64,000 bases of DNA from the NCBI GenBank assembly GCA_036844765.1, contig DAIUFE010000002.1, forward strand, positions 1 through 64,000, written 5' to 3'. Positions within the stretch are counted from its first letter, which is position 1. Each line of letters starts with the position of its first letter. Source of the stretch: Thermocaproicibacter sp036844765 (GTDB lineage: Bacteria > Bacillota > Clostridia > Oscillospirales > Acutalibacteraceae). Shown here in pieces: positions 61,501 to 64,000 of the stretch. The notes under the pieces are model-generated. The model did not search any database and was not told where the DNA came from. It was given only the letters and a program-made list of their open reading frames with translations. The translations under genes were made by a program, and so were the position numbers.

Positions 61501-62107
61501 CGCCGCCGTGGAGGAGTACAAGGAGGTCTCCGCCCGGTACGAGTTCCTGAAGGCGCAGATCGCGGACGTGGAGCAGTCCCGCGACGGGCTGAACCGCCTG
61601 ATCCACGGCCTGACCCGGCAGATGAAAGAGCTGTTCACCGCGCGGTTCGGGCAGATCAACCGGAATTTCACCGAGACGTTCCGCGACCTGTTCGGCGGAG
61701 GGACGGCCTCCCTTTCGCTGACGGACCCGGAGGACGTGCTGGGCTCCGGCATCGAGATCTCCGTCCAGGTGCCGGGAAAGACCGTCTCCCGTCTGGAAGC
61801 GCTTTCCGGCGGGGAAAAGGCGCTGGTGGCCATCGCCCTGTATTTCGCCATCATGAAGGTCAATCCGCCGCCCTTCTGTGTGCTGGACGAGATCGAGGCC
61901 AGCCTGGACGACGTGAACGTCGCGCGGTTCGCCTCTTATCTGCGCAGAATGAACCAAAAGACGCAGTTCATCGTGATCACCCACCGCCGCGGCAGCATGG
62001 AGGAAGCCGACGTCCTTTACGGCGTCACCATGCAGGACGAGGGCGTCTCGAAGCTTTTGGAGATGCCCGTCGCCCAGCTTGAGGCCAAACTGGGGATCAA
62101 ATCGTGA
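58532..62107 (+). CDS. smc: chromosome segregation protein SMC
   Basis: A 1191-residue condensin ATPase that works with ScpA and ScpB (11097-12351). N-terminal Walker A VGPNGSGKSNLCDAVRW (near 31), long coiled coils (about 165-500 and 680-1020), a hinge (about 515-670, with ending GGSLTGG), the signature LSGGEKALVAIALYFAI (near 1090) and Walker B VLDEIEASLDDVN. TTG start with GGGGTGA upstream. plsX-rnc-smc-ftsY order is that of B. subtilis. Confidence 0.97.
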   Translation: MLLRSLELKGFKTFPDKTMLTFHNGITAVVGPNGSGKSNLCDAVRWVLGEQSVRALRCTKMEDVIFGGAPGRKALGYAEVTLEIDNAGRELPYDADTVSVARRYYRSGESEYRVNGTAVRLRDVNELFMDTGLGRDGYSMIGQGRIDSIVSARSEDRREIFEEAAGISRFRYRKEDSERRLAQAEENLVRLHDILSELESRVGPLKEQAEKADRYLALAEEKKRIEIGLWVATLEKSGRVLREQDDKIQIAKDQYDSAGQAVDGLEKEIEQAFRDSNACAAKIDEIRRKSAGLEEEAAKRDGEASLLGNDMRHNRENAERLRGEIEQNSRTGADLEQEIARKKRQIEEKRGYVQEKDAAFADCSARLEALKSGASEAAGRIDGFSRKLAELTAQATEAKVAGVTAASSIAEIGLRLETVRKSAAEKEERGQSLAARAEEMGEKLKKAEDRIRALGNAAEGCRIKLQSRTERRKAAAAQSEKLRLDLEEQLRRARLLEDLERNLEGFSQSVKTVMRQAGRGGLGGVRGPVSRLLRVPERYAVAMETALGGAMQNIVVENERDAKNAIAFLKRVNGGRATFLPMTTIRGRKLSEPGLAACRGFVGVASELCSFGAEYRGVAESLLGRVAVAEDLDAAVAIAGKYGYRFRIVTLDGQVVNTGGSLTGGSLARNSGLLSRASEIEKLKKHAEELRAQAARAAAALKKAQEEEASSEAELAATQGELSSAQEERVRLDAEVRRAQADLQTVRQDRDALEAERKSAEARLAAQRQARDAAEKSSAALAEQADRLHKQLSDASGNREELDRRRAALTEEIQKIELDRLAARKDIQSLEASVAQTEEHRRGHSEKIEALKAEIAALGAADLELHKKIEALSREAQAMRKEAKGISARTDELNARRMELEKRTGGLRAQEREKSEEKERTGNDLALLQERRANLQKEYDGIVAQLWEEYELTRREAEEQAAGGIGDPAEARKRLNGLKVEIRSLGAVNVAAVEEYKEVSARYEFLKAQIADVEQSRDGLNRLIHGLTRQMKELFTARFGQINRNFTETFRDLFGGGTASLSLTDPEDVLGSGIEISVQVPGKTVSRLEALSGGEKALVAIALYFAIMKVNPPPFCVLDEIEASLDDVNVARFASYLRRMNQKTQFIVITHRRGSMEEADVLYGVTMQDEGVSKLLEMPVAQLEAKLGIKS

Positions 62108-62126
62108 CCCGGAAAGGAGCCGGACA

Positions 62127-63041
62127 ATGGGTCTGTTTTCCAAAATTAAAGACGGCCTGAAAAAGACGAGGGAGAGCATGAGCGCCTCCGTCGTCTCCCT
62201 GCTGAATTCCTTCACGCGGATCGACGACGGGCTGTTCGAGGAGCTGGAGGAGCTGCTGGTGACGGGGGACGTCGGCGTGCCGACCGCCGAGCGCATCTGC
62301 GCGGACCTGAAGGAGCAGGTCCGCAGGCGCGGCGTGACCGACCCCGCCGAGATCGCCGGGATGCTGAAACAGGCCGTGGCGGACCTGCTGCGCGGGGGCG
62401 AAGGGCTGAACCTTTCCACCAAACCGTCCGTCGTTCTCGTCGTCGGCGTCAACGGCGTCGGGAAGACGACGACCGTCGGGAAGCTGGCCGCCCTGCTGAC
62501 GAAGCAGGGGAAAAAGGTCGTCCTCGGGGCGGCGGACACCTTCCGCGCCGCGGCGACGGAGCAGCTCGAAGTCTGGGCGCGCCGCGCCGGCGCCGAAATG
62601 GTCAGCCAGCCGCAGGGCAGCGACCCTGCGTCGGTCGTGTTCGATTCGATCGCCGCCGCGAAGGCCCGCGGCGCCGACGTGGTCCTCTGCGACACGGCCG
62701 GCCGCCTGCACAACAAGAAGAACCTGATGGACGAGCTCGCGAAGATCGAGCGGGTCGTCCGCCGCGAGGCGCCGGACGCCGCCCGGGAGACGCTGCTGGT
62801 CCTGGACGCCGCCACGGGGCAGAACGCCGTGAACCAGGCGCGGGAGTTCAAGGCCGCGGCGGAGGTCACCGGCATCGTCCTCACCAAGCTGGACGGCACC
62901 CCGCGCGGCGGGGTGATCCTCGCCGTGCGGGAGGAGCTGGGCCTGCCGGTCAAATTCATCGGCGTGGGGGAGCAGGCGGACGACCTGCAGCCGTTCGACG
63001 CCGACGAATTCGCGGAGGCGCTGTTTGCAAAACAGGAGTGA
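62127..63041 (+). CDS. ftsY: signal recognition particle receptor FtsY
   Basis: A 304-residue SRP GTPase. NG domain with GVNGVGKTTTVGKLA (G1, near 107), DTAGRLHNKKNLMDEL (G3) and TKLDGT (G4). The acidic N-terminal A region of proteobacterial FtsY is absent; the short N-terminus MGLFSKIKDGLKKTRESM can form an amphipathic membrane-targeting helix. AAGGAG precedes the ATG. Confidence 0.97.
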   Translation: MGLFSKIKDGLKKTRESMSASVVSLLNSFTRIDDGLFEELEELLVTGDVGVPTAERICADLKEQVRRRGVTDPAEIAGMLKQAVADLLRGGEGLNLSTKPSVVLVVGVNGVGKTTTVGKLAALLTKQGKKVVLGAADTFRAAATEQLEVWARRAGAEMVSQPQGSDPASVVFDSIAAAKARGADVVLCDTAGRLHNKKNLMDELAKIERVVRREAPDAARETLLVLDAATGQNAVNQAREFKAAAEVTGIVLTKLDGTPRGGVILAVREELGLPVKFIGVGEQADDLQPFDADEFAEALFAKQE

Positions 63042-63045
63042 GCCG

Positions 63046-63633
63046 ATGAAACTGGTGATCGCGACCCATAACCGCAACAAGATCGCGGAATTCGAGCGAA
63101 TCCTCGCACCCCTCGGCGTCGGCGCAGCGGCCGCGGAGCTGCCCGCGGTCGAGGAGACGGGAAGCACCTTTGCGGAGAACGCGCTGCTCAAGGCGCGGTC
63201 CGCCTGCCGCGCGACGGACCTCCCCGCCGTGGCGGACGATTCCGGCCTGGCGGTCGACGCGCTCGGCGGGGCGCCGGGCATCTACTCGGCGCGCTACGCC
63301 GGGGAGGGCGCCTCCGACCGGGCGCGCGTCGAAAAGCTGCTCGACGCGCTGAAGGACGTCCCGGCCCCGCGGCGCGGCGCGGAATTCGTGTGCGCGATCT
63401 GCTGCGTGTTCCCGGACGGCGATATCCTCACGGCGCAGGGGCGCTGCCGCGGCCAAATCGCCTTCGCCCCGAAGGGCCGGGCGGGGTTCGGCTACGACCC
63501 GGTCTTCCTCGCGGGCGGGCGGACGTTCGCGCAGCTTCCGCCGGAGGAGAAGGACCGCGTCAGCCACCGCGGGAAGGCGCTGCGGCTCTTTGCGGAAAAA
63601 CTGAGGGAATACTGCGGGAAACACCCGCGCTGA
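63046..63633 (+). CDS. rdgB: XTP/dITP pyrophosphatase (RdgB/HAM1 family)
   Basis: A 195-residue house-cleaning enzyme that hydrolyses XTP, ITP and dITP. Motifs: VIATHNRNKIAEFE, TFAENALLKA, VADDSGLAVDALGG, GFGYDPVFL and SHRGKAL. AGGAG lies 8 bp before the ATG, inside the end of ftsY. Confidence 0.96.
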   Translation: MKLVIATHNRNKIAEFERILAPLGVGAAAAELPAVEETGSTFAENALLKARSACRATDLPAVADDSGLAVDALGGAPGIYSARYAGEGASDRARVEKLLDALKDVPAPRRGAEFVCAICCVFPDGDILTAQGRCRGQIAFAPKGRAGFGYDPVFLAGGRTFAQLPPEEKDRVSHRGKALRLFAEKLREYCGKHPR

Positions 63634-63746
63634 AGCCGGCGCGGCGCGCCTCCGGCCCGTTCCGCACCCCGAAAATCCGGAAAATCGGTCTTCCCAAGCG
63701 GCGGGAAAAGTACTATGATACAAGAAAAGGATATCCGGGTGACAGC

Positions 63747-64000
63747 ATGCAGAAAATAGCGGTGTTCGGCGGGACGTTCAACCCGATCCACAACGGCCAT
63801 CTGCACCTTGCCGCAGGCTTTGCGAAAGCATTGGGAGCGGAGAAGGTCCTGCTGATCCCGGCGCGCGTGCCGCCGCACAAGGCGGCGCCGGACCTTGCCC
63901 CCGCGCGGGACAGGCTGGCCATGTGCCGCGCCGCCGCGGGAGGCGTCTTCGAGGCCAGCGACCTCGAGATCCGCCGTCCGGGGCCGAGCTATACGTCCAA
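63747..64000 (+). CDS. nadD: nicotinate-nucleotide adenylyltransferase, cut by window end
   Basis: The first 84 codons of NadD, which makes the dinucleotide precursor of NAD. The nucleotidyltransferase signature FGGTFNPIHNGHL is at the N-terminus, followed by VLLIPARVPPHK. The reading frame runs off the window edge at 64000. GGGTGA lies just before the ATG. Confidence 0.93.
   Translation, partial: MQKIAVFGGTFNPIHNGHLHLAAGFAKALGAEKVLLIPARVPPHKAAPDLAPARDRLAMCRAAAGGVFEASDLEIRRPGPSYTS

Noticed and set aside
57752..63109. A 1785-codon open frame on the minus strand opposite rnc, smc and ftsY
   Set aside because: It is a shadow frame produced by GC-rich codon bias opposite well-supported genes; it has no start signal and low-complexity, arginine/leucine-rich content.

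Overview
The window reads as a chromosomal core-genome segment of a GC-rich (about 65 percent by eye), endospore-forming member of the Firmicutes, most likely class Clostridia in or near the Oscillospirales. Basis: B. subtilis/Clostridium-type gene orders (scpA-scpB-dacB-rluB; rlmN-PP2C-PknB-rsgA-thiN-spoVM; plsX-rnc-smc-ftsY; infC-rpmI-rplT behind an L20-type leader), sporulation genes (ytfJ/gerW, spoVM, sipL, spoIVA, spoIIR), AddAB rather than RecBCD, RemA, TrmFO, and strong AGGAGG ribosome binding sites. It is an assembly scaffold: 100 N mark a gap at 19163-19262 inside a tandem repeat.

Layout. 1-3.7 kb (minus strand): tRNA-Leu(UAA), a LacZ-type glycoside hydrolase and a 53-codon basic ORF. 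3.8-10 kb: a D,D-carboxypeptidase, pgi, a small P-loop protein, yceD-rpmF, der, plsY, then rpmB on the minus strand. 10.4-15.4 kb: a site-2-protease-like gene, scpA, scpB, ytfI-like, ytfJ, a second D,D-carboxypeptidase and rluB. 15.5-18.7 kb: a three-gene biotin-dependent carboxyl-transfer operon resembling the soluble subunits of transcarboxylase. 18.8-19.56 kb: a tandem array of about 96-bp units, each with a perfect hairpin. 19.6-33.3 kb: a long housekeeping run, yicC-remA-gmk-rpoZ-priA-def-fmt-metalloprotease-rsmB-rlmN-PP2C-pknB-rsgA-thiN, ending in a 52-aa membrane peptide and a 26-aa SpoVM. 33.4-33.7 kb: a short AT-rich island with a large palindrome. 33.75-36.8 kb: sipL and spoIVA. 37-38.3 kb: a minus-strand short-chain dehydrogenase and two relatives of the hairpin repeat. 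38.3-40.4 kb: a DUF2156 protein and an alanyl-tRNA editing protein. 40.5-49.9 kb: pyrG, spoIIR, addB, addA. 49.9-53.3 kb: L20 leader, infC, rpmI, rplT, a SpoU methyltransferase, dprA. 53.3-64 kb: topA-trmFO-plsX-rnc-smc-ftsY, XTP pyrophosphatase and a truncated nadD.

How the parts fit. Most genes serve translation, tRNA/rRNA modification, chromosome segregation and repair, and envelope biogenesis, packed with 1-30 bp overlaps that imply translational coupling. The sporulation genes divide into a coat-basement group (SpoVM, SipL, SpoIVA), a sigma-E activation signal (SpoIIR) and a GerW-type spore protein. The least ordinary DNA is the 96-bp hairpin array with its dispersed relatives, the carboxyl-transfer operon lacking membrane subunits, the AT-rich island, and a large stem-loop just ahead of the spoIIR ribosome binding site. 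I found no phage, insertion sequence, CRISPR or defence locus. All function calls come from reading motifs and gene order; no database search was run.
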